NCBI GenBank assembly: GCA_016705335.1
Contig: JADIYN010000007.1
Location: forward strand, 1-64,000
Direction: 5' to 3'
From: Draconibacterium sp.
Lineage (GTDB): Bacteria > Bacteroidota > Bacteroidia > Bacteroidales > Prolixibacteraceae
Length of the DNA: 64,000 bases
The notes under the pieces were generated by a model. The model saw nothing but the letters and a program-made list of their open reading frames with translations, was not told the origin of the DNA and made no database searches. The position numbers were made by a program, and so were the translations under genes. Positions 9,749 through 17,956 of the stretch are shown here, piece after piece (position 1 is the stretch's first letter; each line of letters opens with the position of its first letter).

Positions 9749-10843
9749 ATGCAATTTCGATATAATAAAATAACCGTAAAAATAGGCAGCAATGTGTTGG
9801 CGAAGTCTGACGGAACATTAAATGTTTCGCGGATTGCGCACCTGGTTGACCAAATTGCTTTCCTCCGCAAAAACGGAGTTGAGGTGGTTGTTGTTTCTTC
9901 GGGAGCAGTGGCTGCAGGCAGAGCTGTTTTGCAACCCTCGAAAAAAACCGATGCCGTTTCGCAACGCCAGTTGTGGGCAGCGCTTGGCCAGGTAAAACTA
10001 ATCAGTCGTTACTCCGATTTTTTTAACGAACACGGTTTGGTTTGCGCGCAGGTACTCACAACCAAGGAAAATTTTTCCAGCCGTGCGCACTATCTTAACA
10101 TGAAAAACTGTTTCACAACTTTGCTCGAAAATAAAGTAATACCGATTGTAAACGAAAACGATACAATTTCGGTAACCGAGTTGATGTTTACAGACAATGA
10201 TGAACTTTCGGGCTTAATTGCATCCATGGTAAATTCAGATGCATTAATTCTGCTTACAAATGTGGACGGAGTTTACAATGCCAATCCGAAAGATGAGAAC
10301 GCGCAACTGATTAAGCAAATCGAAATTAATGATAATGAACCCGAAAATGCAATTTCAACTGAACGCTCCGATTTTGGTCGGGGTGGAATGTTGACCAAAT
10401 TTCGCATCGCACAAAAAGTGGCAGGTGACGGAATTGGTGTACACGTTGCAAACGGAACGTCTGAAAATGTGCTGATTGACTTGATGAACTTGCAAAAAGA
10501 CTTAAAACATACTTTTTTTGTGCCCAATCCGAAAACTGCAAATAGTGTAAAAAAATGGATTTCGTACTCTGATGATTTTGCAAAAGGAGAAGTAATCGTG
10601 AACCAGGGCGCATTAAAAGCGTTAAATTCTGAAAAGGCGGTGAGTTTGCTCCCGGTTGGAATTGTGAAAGTGAAAAGTGAATTTAAAAAAGACGATTTAA
10701 TAAAAATTACAGACGAAAACGGGAAAGTGATTGGTGTTGGAAAAGCGAGTTATGGCTCTGATAAAATTGAGACAGAGAAACAATCAAGCAAGCAAAAACC
10801 AATCGTACATTACGATTATTTGTATTTGGAAGGGAAGAAGTAG
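9749..10843 (+). CDS. proB: Glutamate 5-kinase ProB
   Basis: Phosphorylates glutamate at the gamma carboxyl, first step of proline synthesis. 364 aa, matching the long form of the family. The amino acid kinase domain covers about 1-255, with ITVKIGSNVLA, VVVSSGAVAAGRAV, NENDTISV and the conserved GRGGMLTKFRIA. A C-terminal PUA domain follows (about 275-355, KGEVIVNQGALKALN, GVGKASYGSD). Frame intact. Only 33 bp separate the poly-A run from its ATG. Confidence 0.96.
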   Translation: MQFRYNKITVKIGSNVLAKSDGTLNVSRIAHLVDQIAFLRKNGVEVVVVSSGAVAAGRAVLQPSKKTDAVSQRQLWAALGQVKLISRYSDFFNEHGLVCAQVLTTKENFSSRAHYLNMKNCFTTLLENKVIPIVNENDTISVTELMFTDNDELSGLIASMVNSDALILLTNVDGVYNANPKDENAQLIKQIEINDNEPENAISTERSDFGRGGMLTKFRIAQKVAGDGIGVHVANGTSENVLIDLMNLQKDLKHTFFVPNPKTANSVKKWISYSDDFAKGEVIVNQGALKALNSEKAVSLLPVGIVKVKSEFKKDDLIKITDENGKVIGVGKASYGSDKIETEKQSSKQKPIVHYDYLYLEGKK

Positions 10844-10900
10844 ATTTTTTCCATTTTTTGATTAGCGTCTTGTGTCTGTAAATCTTGAATCTATAAGAAA

Positions 10901-12151
10901 ATGAAAATACAACAACAACTGCAAAACGCCCTCAATGCATCACGGAAACTTAATCTGGTGGAACATGATGTGGTAAAAAAAGTGTTGCTTGAATTGGCAA
11001 AACAAGCCCGTGCAAATACTGATTTCATTCTTGTTGAAAACCAAAAGGATTTGGATAGAATGGATTCGAATGATCCGAAATTCGATAGGTTGAAGTTGAC
11101 AAAAGACAGAATTGAAGGAATTGGCGGTGATATTGAAAATGTAGCCAATCTGGAAAGTCCTGTTGGTAAAATATTAAAAGAAACAATTCGTCCCAATGGT
11201 TTAAAAATCAGTAAAATAACAGTTCCTTTTGGGGTGATTGGAATAATTTATGAAGCCCGTCCCAATGTAACTTTCGATGTTTTTGCCTTGTGTTTAAAAT
11301 CGGGAAATGCTTGTGTTTTGAAAGGTGGCAGCGATGCAATTTATTCAAATACTGCAATTGTTTCTATTATTCAAAATGTTTTAAAGCAGTTTGCATTGGA
11401 TGAAAATACTGTGACACTTTTACCTGCCGGGCGTGAAGAAACAAATGAAATGTTACGTGCCCGGGGTTATATCGATTTAATTATTCCACGCGGGAGCCAG
11501 AGTTTAATTGATTTTGTGCGCGAAAATGCAACAATCCCGGTAATTGAAACCGGAGCAGGAATTTGCCACACTTATTTCGATGAATTTGGCGATGCTGAAA
11601 AAGGCCGGGAAATCATTTTTAATGCCAAAACCCGCCGGCCATCGGTTTGCAATGCACTCGACTGTTTAATAATTCATGAAAGCAGGTTGGATGAGTTGCC
11701 CGGTTTTGCAAAAAGATTGGAAGAGGAAAATGTACTGATTTATGCCGATGAAAAATCATTTGAAAAATTGGCCGGTGTTTATCCGTATGATTTGTTGCAC
11801 AAGGCTACATCCGAATCGTTTGGCACTGAATATTTATCGCTGAAAATGGCTGTAAAAACTGTATCTGATTTCGATGAAGCATTGGTGCAAATTAACGAGC
11901 ACAGCTCAAAACACAGCGAAGCAATAATTTCAGAAAATGTTGAAAATATTCAGAAATTCAGGAAAATGGTGGATGCTTCTTCTGTTTATTCCAACGCTTC
12001 AACTGCTTTTACCGATGGTGCACAATTCGGGCTGGGTGCTGAAATCGGAATAAGCACACAAAAGTTGCATGCCCGCGGACCAATGGCTTTGGAAGAACTC
12101 ACCAGCTACAAATGGATTGTGGAAGGCGACGGACAGGTTCGCCCCAAATAA
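10901..12151 (+). CDS. proA: Gamma-glutamyl phosphate reductase ProA
   Basis: NADPH-dependent reduction of glutamyl phosphate to glutamate semialdehyde. 416 aa, normal. Aldehyde-dehydrogenase-like fold: PFGVIGIIYEARPNVTFDVF and KGGSDAIYSN (cofactor side), the catalytic Cys in RRPSVCNALDC (about residue 249), and the C-terminal motif FGLGAEIGISTQKLHARGPM. Frame intact; 57 bp after proB, so co-transcription is likely. Confidence 0.96.
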   Translation: MKIQQQLQNALNASRKLNLVEHDVVKKVLLELAKQARANTDFILVENQKDLDRMDSNDPKFDRLKLTKDRIEGIGGDIENVANLESPVGKILKETIRPNGLKISKITVPFGVIGIIYEARPNVTFDVFALCLKSGNACVLKGGSDAIYSNTAIVSIIQNVLKQFALDENTVTLLPAGREETNEMLRARGYIDLIIPRGSQSLIDFVRENATIPVIETGAGICHTYFDEFGDAEKGREIIFNAKTRRPSVCNALDCLIIHESRLDELPGFAKRLEEENVLIYADEKSFEKLAGVYPYDLLHKATSESFGTEYLSLKMAVKTVSDFDEALVQINEHSSKHSEAIISENVENIQKFRKMVDASSVYSNASTAFTDGAQFGLGAEIGISTQKLHARGPMALEELTSYKWIVEGDGQVRPK

Positions 12152-12242
12152 TTGTTTAGTTATAAATTATAGATACTAAGACAGGTCTAGAAGTATTTTT
12201 CTTGTCCTGTTGCTTTTGTCTATTCATCTCAAATCTAAAAAA

Positions 12243-13190
12243 ATGAAAAATTTCACTTCAGTAAAAGATATTCCCGGTATTGAGGAAGCGCTTAAAGTGG
12301 CTTTCGATGTAAAGAAAAACAAATTTGCTTACCAACACCTTGGAAAAAATAAAACCATGGTTTTGATTTTTTTCAATTCGAGTTTGCGCACGCGTTTGAG
12401 TACCCAAAAAGCTGCTATGAATTTGGGAATGAATACAATGGTTCTTAATGTTGGAGAAGAAAGCTGGCAAATGGAATCGGAGTTGGGTGTAATTATGGAC
12501 GGCGACAAACCTGAACATTTATTGGAAGCCATTCCGGTAATCGGGCAGTATTGCGATGTGATTGGGGTTCGCGCATTTGCTAAATTCAAAAGCCGTGAGG
12601 ACGATTATTCTGAAAAAATATTAAATCAATTTGTAAAATATGCAGGTGTACCTGTTGTAAGCATGGAAGGCGCAACCCGCCATCCACTGCAAAGTTTTGC
12701 CGATTTGGTAACCATCGAAGAATACAAAACCAAACCTCGTCCCAAAGTAGTTTTAACATGGGCGCCTCACCCGCGTGCATTGCCGCAGGCTGTTGCTAAT
12801 TCGTTTGTTGAATGGATGAGCAAAACCGATTATGATTTGGTCGTTACCCATCCGAAAGGTTATGAACTTGCCCCCGAATTTATGGGAAATGTGAAGGTTG
12901 AATATGACCAGAAAAAAGCTTTCGAGGGAGCTGATTTTATTTATGCCAAGAACTGGTCATCATATACCAGTTACGGACAAATCCTTTCAAAAGATTTTGG
13001 TTGGACCGTAAACGAAGAAAAAATGGCACTTACAAATAATGCCAAATTTATGCACTGTTTGCCAGTCCGTAGAAATGTGGTGGTAAGCGATGGAGTAATC
13101 GACAGTCCGAATTCAATTGTTGTTCCGCAAGCCGCCAACCGCGAGGTTACCGCGCAGGCAGTTTTGAAAATGATTTTGGAAAATTTATAA
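12243..13190 (+). CDS. argF': N-succinyl-L-ornithine carbamoyltransferase ArgF'
   Basis: Transfers carbamoyl phosphate to N-acylornithine. 315 aa from ATG 12243 (MKNFTSVKDIPG). Carbamoyl phosphate site FFNSSLRTRLSTQ (about 44-56), HPLQSFADL, and the C-terminal HCLPVRRNVVV. The 90s loop reads MDGDKPEHLLEAIPV, with Pro at position 90. From memory of the Bacteroides fragilis enzyme, Pro90 favours N-succinylornithine, whereas Glu at the matching place in the Xanthomonas enzyme favours N-acetylornithine; hence the call. Enzymatic confirmation is lacking here. Confidence 0.88.
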   Translation: MKNFTSVKDIPGIEEALKVAFDVKKNKFAYQHLGKNKTMVLIFFNSSLRTRLSTQKAAMNLGMNTMVLNVGEESWQMESELGVIMDGDKPEHLLEAIPVIGQYCDVIGVRAFAKFKSREDDYSEKILNQFVKYAGVPVVSMEGATRHPLQSFADLVTIEEYKTKPRPKVVLTWAPHPRALPQAVANSFVEWMSKTDYDLVVTHPKGYELAPEFMGNVKVEYDQKKAFEGADFIYAKNWSSYTSYGQILSKDFGWTVNEEKMALTNNAKFMHCLPVRRNVVVSDGVIDSPNSIVVPQAANREVTAQAVLKMILENL

Positions 13191-13195
13191 ATTAA

Positions 13196-13222
13196 CTTTG
13201 CGACTTCGCGACTTTGCGAGAT
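13196..13222. repeat. CGACTTTGCGA-type short repeat before hisA
   Basis: The words CTTTGCGAC, TTCGCGAC and TTTGCGAG follow one another in 27 bp between argF' and hisA. Probably a dispersed intergenic low-complexity repeat; no function is proposed. Confidence 0.35.
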
Positions 13223-13233
13223 TTTTGTAAACC

Positions 13234-13994
13234 ATGACAAATAAAATTGAAATCATCCCCGCCATCGACCTGATTGACGGCAAATGTGTCCGTCTTTCTC
13301 AAGGCGATTACAACAAGAAAACTATTTACAACGAAAATCCGCTTGAAGTGGCAAAAATGTTTGAAGCGGCAGGGATCCGGCGTTTGCATCTGGTTGATTT
13401 GGACGGTGCAAAAGCCAGTCATATTGTAAACCACAAAGTTTTAAATCTACTTTCAACAAAACAAACTTGATTATCGATTTTGGTGGCGGTTTAAAATCTG
13501 ATGAAGATTTGGAGATAGCTTTTAATTCTGGAGCAAAAATGATTACAGGTGGGAGCATTGCAGTAAAGGAGCGTGACACCTTTTTGAAATGGCTGCAAAG
13601 ATACGGCAGCGAAAAAATTATCCTTGGCGCTGATGCGAAGGACGGAAATATTGCAGTTGGTGGTTGGCTTGAAACCACAGAACTGCCTGTAGTTGATTTC
13701 ATTTCCGATTTCCATGAAAAAGGAATTACAAAAGTTATTTCAACCGATATTAGTCGCGACGGGATGTTGACTGGCCCTTCGTTTGAACTTTATGCTGAAA
13801 TCATGGAAAAATTCCCCGAAATCGAAATTATAGCAAGTGGCGGGATTGCAACAATGAACGACATTTTAAAATTGGCTGAAATAGGTGTGCCTGGCGTAAT
13901 TATGGGAAAGGCGATTTATGAAAACAGGATTTCTTTGGGGGAAATCGAACTGTATATTTTAACAGCACCATCCAGCTTACCATTAAATGATTGA
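13234..13994 (+). CDS. hisA: Phosphoribosylformimino-AICAR-phosphate isomerase HisA (one frameshift)
   Basis: Amadori isomerisation in histidine synthesis, a TIM barrel. The first frame carries IIPAIDLIDGKCVRLSQGDY (catalytic Asp in AIDL) and LHLVDLDGAKA. After a break near 13465 the second frame gives DFGGGLKSDEDLEIAFNSGA, VISTDISRDGMLTGPSFELY (second catalytic Asp) and IIASGGIATMNDI plus GVIMGKAIYE. About 254 codons. It sits at the end of the arginine/proline operon and is separated from hisF by satD and a DUF3307 gene; hisH and the rest of the his operon are not in the window. Confidence 0.93.
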
Positions 13995-14084
13995 GCTGAA
14001 TGAGAGGTGAATTTTGTTTAAGAGCGCAGGTTTATATATGCTAAATGGGTTATAATTTATAAATTAACTAATATTGGTTATATA

Positions 14085-14114
14085 TTGAATAGTAGTTGAA
14101 AAAGGTTATATTTG
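14085..14114 (+). promoter_or_regulatory. Candidate promoter for satD
   Basis: TTG (14085-14087), a 19-bp spacer and an exact TATATTTG (14107-14114) match the Bacteroidota -33/-7 consensus. Transcription would start within a few bases of the satD GTG at 14119, implying a leaderless or nearly leaderless mRNA. Confidence 0.5.
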
Positions 14115-14118
14115 TTTC

Positions 14119-14751
14119 GTGAAACTAAAAAATCAAATAGCGATTCTTACTGGCGACGTGGTTGATTCTTCATTTTTAAGTGAAGCTGAAATCAGATATT
14201 TTCAGGAAAAAATAGAAAATTACCCTGATTCTGATATTTTGTTGAGGCCTCGCTTTTATAGGGGAGATAGTTTTCAAATAGCAGTAAAAATCGAAAGTGC
14301 ATTGTTGCTTGCCTTGAAAATAAGGATTGAAATGAAAAAATGGAAAGCTGAAAACGATGTACGGATTGCCATTGGGATAGGAGAAGTTTCGCAATGGAAC
14401 AACGATATTTTATTGTCAAGCGGAAGTGCTTTTGAACGTTCGGGGAAAAATCTTGACCGATTAAAAAGTCTGGGATTGAATATTTTGATAGTAACCGGTA
14501 ATACTGAACTGGATGATGAATTTGAAACCTATTGCTACATGGCCGATGAATTTATCAAAAATCAAACTGTGGTTCAGGCAAAAATGGTTTCGTACATGTT
14601 GAACGAAACCCCGCAAATCGAAATTGCCAAATTAATCGGTATCAGCCAGCCTTCAGTAAGCAAATCGCTAAAAGCAGCAAACTGGAAATTAGTGGAAAGG
14701 TTTCTGAAACGGTATGAACGGATAATAAAAAACAATTATGCAACTGCCTGA
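14119..14751 (+). CDS. SatD-family protein: cyclase-like domain plus C-terminal HTH
   Basis: 210 aa, GTG start chosen because no other in-frame start fits. The N-terminal part opens with ILTGDVVDSS (Asp13, Asp16), then RFYRGDSFQIAVK (Asp50) and DVRIAIGIGEV ... GSAFERSGKNLDRL. This order resembles the class III nucleotidyl cyclase fold (metal Asp, second Asp in a GD loop, RIGIG strand, N-x2-R-L-like helix). Residues about 166-188 (IEIAKLIGISQPSVSKSLK) form a helix-turn-helix. It overlaps the next gene by 14 bp. The family was named from the Streptococcus mutans sat operon; its biochemical role is unknown to me. Cyclase activity is inference from pattern only. Confidence 0.7.
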   Translation: MKLKNQIAILTGDVVDSSFLSEAEIRYFQEKIENYPDSDILLRPRFYRGDSFQIAVKIESALLLALKIRIEMKKWKAENDVRIAIGIGEVSQWNNDILLSSGSAFERSGKNLDRLKSLGLNILIVTGNTELDDEFETYCYMADEFIKNQTVVQAKMVSYMLNETPQIEIAKLIGISQPSVSKSLKAANWKLVERFLKRYERIIKNNYATA

Positions 14752-15430
14752 CTCTGTATTTTTACCTTTGCTGGCGGGCCATTTGGCCGCCGATTTTTGG
14801 TTGCAGCCAGGTTCGTGGGTGCAACACAAAAAAAGTAAAGGTTGGAAATCGGGAAAATTGCTGATTCATTCTTTTATTGGCGCAATTCTGCCGGTTATAT
14901 TCACTCTTCAGGTGGAGTTATGGTGGTTTATCATCGTAATTTTTACAACCCATTTTTTAATCGATGCAATAAAACTCAGGTTCAATGACAGTGTTACAAC
15001 TTTTTTGGTTGACCAAATGCTGCACATATCTGTTTTGTTAGTTTTGGCATTCGTTTTAACCAAAGCAACAATTCCTGAAACATTTACCATATTTTGGATT
15101 TATACTGTTGGTTTTATATTGGTAACCAATCCATTGGGAATTTTAACGGGTATGTTTCTGAAAACAGTAACCGATGCTAAAAACACTTCAGCAAAATTAG
15201 ATGCCTCGGCATGGATTGGTATTTTGGAACGGATATTAATCGTCATTTTTATATTGATATCGCAGGTTGCAGCAATTGGTTTTTTAGTTGCTGCCAAATC
15301 TGTTTTCCGATTTAGCGAAACTCAAAAAGATGGAAATAAAAAAGCTGAGTATTTTTTGCTGGGAACGTTGGTTTCGTTCGTATTGGCAGTAATCGTGGGA
15401 ATTTCAATTAAATATTTGGCGGTTTTGTAA
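14738..15430 (+). CDS. DUF3307 membrane protein, partner of SatD
   Basis: 230 aa with about six to seven hydrophobic segments. The N-terminus LPLLAGHLAADFWLQPGSWV ... KKSKGWKSGKLLIHSFIGA matches DUF3307 (H-L-x-A-D-F-x-L-Q-P, then Lys-rich loop and a conserved His). Further membrane spans follow at about 50-75, 93-112, 117-140, 155-185 and 205-230. Its start lies inside the end of satD, a translational coupling that indicates a functional pair. No function is established. The pair is lodged between hisA and hisF. Confidence 0.75.
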   Translation: MQLPDSVFLPLLAGHLAADFWLQPGSWVQHKKSKGWKSGKLLIHSFIGAILPVIFTLQVELWWFIIVIFTTHFLIDAIKLRFNDSVTTFLVDQMLHISVLLVLAFVLTKATIPETFTIFWIYTVGFILVTNPLGILTGMFLKTVTDAKNTSAKLDASAWIGILERILIVIFILISQVAAIGFLVAAKSVFRFSETQKDGNKKAEYFLLGTLVSFVLAVIVGISIKYLAVL

Positions 15431-15512
15431 TTGCTGTTTTTACTTCACATTAATAATTGATGAACAAAATAAGTGCATTTATTTTCAACCAAATCAGTTT
15501 AAGGAAATAGAA

Positions 15513-15520
15513 TAACTTTG
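15513..15520 (+). promoter_or_regulatory. Candidate hisF promoter -7 element
   Basis: TAACTTTG is an exact TAnnTTTG match, 53 bp before the hisF ATG; the -33 element is poor. It suggests hisF can be transcribed separately from satD. Confidence 0.4.
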
Positions 15521-15572
15521 AAAAAAATTGAGTTTAAAGAATGACTTTAAACCAGAAACAGTGAAATGAGTT

Positions 15573-16328
15573 ATGTTAGCAAAACGAATAATACCTTGTC
15601 TGGATATCCGCAACGGACAAACCGTTAAGGGAATCAATTTTGTCAATATACAGGAAGTGGGCGATCCTGTGGAATTGGGCGCAAAATATGCTGCCGAGGG
15701 TGCCGACGAACTGGTTTTTCTGGATATAACTGCAACACACGAAGGTCGTAAAACCTTTGTGGAATTGGTTAAGCGCATTGCCGCGCAATTGAATATTCCT
15801 TTCACTGTTGGCGGAGGAATTAGCGAAATTGGTGATGCAGAGAAACTATTAAGTGCCGGGGCAGATAAAATTTCAATTAATTCATCGGCAGTAAAAAACC
15901 CGAAACTGATTGACGAACTGGCACTGAATTTTGGCAGTCAGTTTGTAGTTGTGGCAATTGATGCCCGTGGCGACGAATATAACAACTGGACAGTTACAGT
16001 AAATGGTGGCAGAATACCAACCGACAAAGAATTGTTTTCGTGGGCAAAAGAAGCCGAAAACCGCGGTGCAGGTGAAATCCTTTTTACCTCTATGAACCAC
16101 GACGGAACCAAAAATGGTTTTGCAAACGAGCAACTTGCGCAAATGGCCGATTCTCTTAAAATTCCAATTATTGCATCGGGTGGGGCAGGTGCAAAAGAGC
16201 ATTTTGTTGATGTATTTACAAAAGGCAAAGCCGATGCAGGCCTGGCAGCAAGTATTTTTCACTACAATGAGATTCCAATCACAACGCTTAAAAATTATCT
16301 GAAAGAAAATGGGATTGTAGTTCGTTAA
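15573..16328 (+). CDS. hisF: Imidazole glycerol phosphate synthase cyclase subunit HisF
   Basis: With HisH makes imidazole glycerol phosphate and AICAR. 251 aa, normal. TIM barrel with catalytic Asp in RIIPCLDIRNGQTVKGINF (Asp11) and in VVVAIDARGDEY (about Asp130); phosphate loops PFTVGGGISEIGDAEKLL and IIASGGAGAKEHF, then DAGLAASIFHYNEI. Frame intact. The partner hisH is not in the window. Confidence 0.96.
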   Translation: MLAKRIIPCLDIRNGQTVKGINFVNIQEVGDPVELGAKYAAEGADELVFLDITATHEGRKTFVELVKRIAAQLNIPFTVGGGISEIGDAEKLLSAGADKISINSSAVKNPKLIDELALNFGSQFVVVAIDARGDEYNNWTVTVNGGRIPTDKELFSWAKEAENRGAGEILFTSMNHDGTKNGFANEQLAQMADSLKIPIIASGGAGAKEHFVDVFTKGKADAGLAASIFHYNEIPITTLKNYLKENGIVVR

Positions 16329-16424
16329 TATTTTCAAATCTTATGAAGTGTTTTATAGAAAATCAACCAGCAAAAATTCAAACTTGTTGATTCCACTTTT
16401 CTCACTTGAACCAGGTCTTAATAC

Positions 16425-16453
16425 TTGATACTAAAATCTCGGTACTAATTTTG
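16425..16453 (+). promoter_or_regulatory. Candidate hisIE promoter
   Basis: TTG (16425-16427), an 18-bp spacer and TAATTTTG (16446-16453, exact TAnnTTTG). Predicted start near 16460, just before ATG 16476. It lies downstream of the longest in-frame start at 16406, so that start is unlikely. Confidence 0.5.
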
Positions 16454-16475
16454 TACCTTCGTAAATTTTTTAAAA

Positions 16476-17092
16476 ATGAACGAATTCAAAATATATCTCA
16501 AATCGACTTTAAAAAATTGGATGGACTTGTACCGGCAGTAGTTCAGGACAGCCAAACCATGAAAGTTTTAATGGTTGGATTTATGAATGAAGAAGCCGTT
16601 GCAAAGACGCAGGAAATTGGTAAAGTCACTTTTTTTAGCCGCACCAAAAACCGTTTGTGGACAAAGGGCGAAGAATCCGGAAACTTTTTGAATGTAGTTT
16701 CGATACTAATCGATTGCGACAACGACACACTTTTGATAAAAGCAAAACCTGTTGGCCCGGTTTGTCACACAGGAACCGACACATGCTTCGATGAAGTAAA
16801 TCCAAAGGGTGACGTCCAGTTTTTAAGTTACTTACAGGATTTTATTGACAAGCGAAAAGCCGAAATGCCGGAAGGTTCATATACCACATCTTTGTTTACA
16901 AAAGGTACACGTAAAATTACCCAGAAAGTTGGGGAAGAAGCCGTTGAAACTATTATCGGAGCCATGGCAAACGACGACGAAAATTTTATTTACGAAGCAA
17001 GCGACTTGCTGTACCACCTCATCGTTTTGCTTACACATAAAGGATTTAGAATTGAAGATATTGTAATAGAATTACAAAAGAGGCATACATAG
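16476..17092 (+). CDS. hisIE: Bifunctional phosphoribosyl-AMP cyclohydrolase / phosphoribosyl-ATP pyrophosphatase HisIE
   Basis: Catalyses steps 2 and 3 of histidine synthesis. HisI domain: VLMVGFMNEEAVAKT, FFSRTKNRLWTKGEESGNF, LIDCDNDTLLIKA and VGPVCHTGTDTCF (metal-binding Asp/Cys). HisE domain: GSYTTSLFTKGTRKITQKVG and EEAVETIIGA ... EASDLLYHLIVLL. I place the start at ATG 16476 (MNEFKIYL), which needs one missing base before QIDFKKLDGLV around 16495; the alternative, an in-frame start at 16406, would add an untypical 30-residue lead and lies upstream of the predicted promoter. Confidence 0.93.
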
Positions 17093-17224
17093 CCTGGAGG
17101 CGGAATACTTAAAGTTTCAGTTTTTTAGGTGTAATAAATGTTTTATAAAACATAGTTTCACAACATAGCTGTATAACATGCTTTATTTAAGCTGTTTTAT
17201 TAGGTTTTATTAGTTCTAAGTTGG

Positions 17225-17232
17225 TAGCTTTG
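17225..17232 (+). promoter_or_regulatory. Candidate promoter -7 element of the 17,265 gene
   Basis: TAGCTTTG matches TAnnTTTG exactly, 33 bp before the ATG. A T-rich GGTTTT 19 bp upstream may serve as -33. Confidence 0.4.
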
Positions 17233-17264
17233 TAACAATCGTCTAACTTATAAAACCGTTTAAA

Positions 17265-17944
17265 ATGGAAACTATGACTGCCTGTCCGACCAGCACCGTT
17301 ACAATTTTAGCGTGTGAAAAAATTGCCAAAACTTTCAAGGAAAACATTTATGAACTCAGCAGAATCCGAAATGACTGGGATCCGGGTTATGCAACCTCTA
17401 TAAATGTTTGGGTTAATGACACGATCGATAAGTATTATCTCGGTAATAAAGAATCAATCGACTATTCGCGGTTTGTTGAATGGCACGATATTATGATTGC
17501 AGGGATGCAAGGCTTAAAAGTACTTCGTGCATCGATAAAAGTTGATTTTAAGCATGATAAACCTTTTCTGAAAAATTTCTTTGAAAAACACGGATACACC
17601 GAGTTTTTTAGTGATGCCAAAAATGGCGATCATTTGAGTTTACATAAGTTTTTGACCACATTTGCCAATAACCTTGATGAGGAAACCCGAAAAAAATAAT
17701 TTCGAAAAATACACCTGATACTGTTATTGTTAAGATTATGGACTGTGCAAAACAAATAACAAAATTCACCGAATGTTTCGAAGCACTTGAAGGAGATGCA
17801 CAGCTCAATACTTATGGACAAAAAGAGGTAAAGGAAATTTACGAAACAATACAGGATATTAGCCGTATTGCAATGGCATATTACCAGTTTGACCCTATAA
17901 AACGGGATCTTTTCAATTTTTACAAAGTGCTTGTAAATCTATAA
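17265..17944 (+). CDS. Uncharacterised protein (one frameshift)
   Basis: I do not recognise this family. The first frame (144 aa, METMTACPTSTVTILACEK...) ends at 17699 in an A run; adding one base there gives RKKIISKNTPDTVIVKIMDC and continues into the second frame (MDCAKQITKFTECFEALEG...FYKVLVNL) to 17944, about 226 aa in all. The composition is soluble, mostly alpha-helical by appearance, with charged amphipathic segments and no signal peptide or membrane span. It has its own promoter, follows hisIE by 170 bp and converges with the phosphoesterase gene. Function unknown. Confidence 0.6.
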
Positions 17945-17956
17945 ATGAATGTATTT

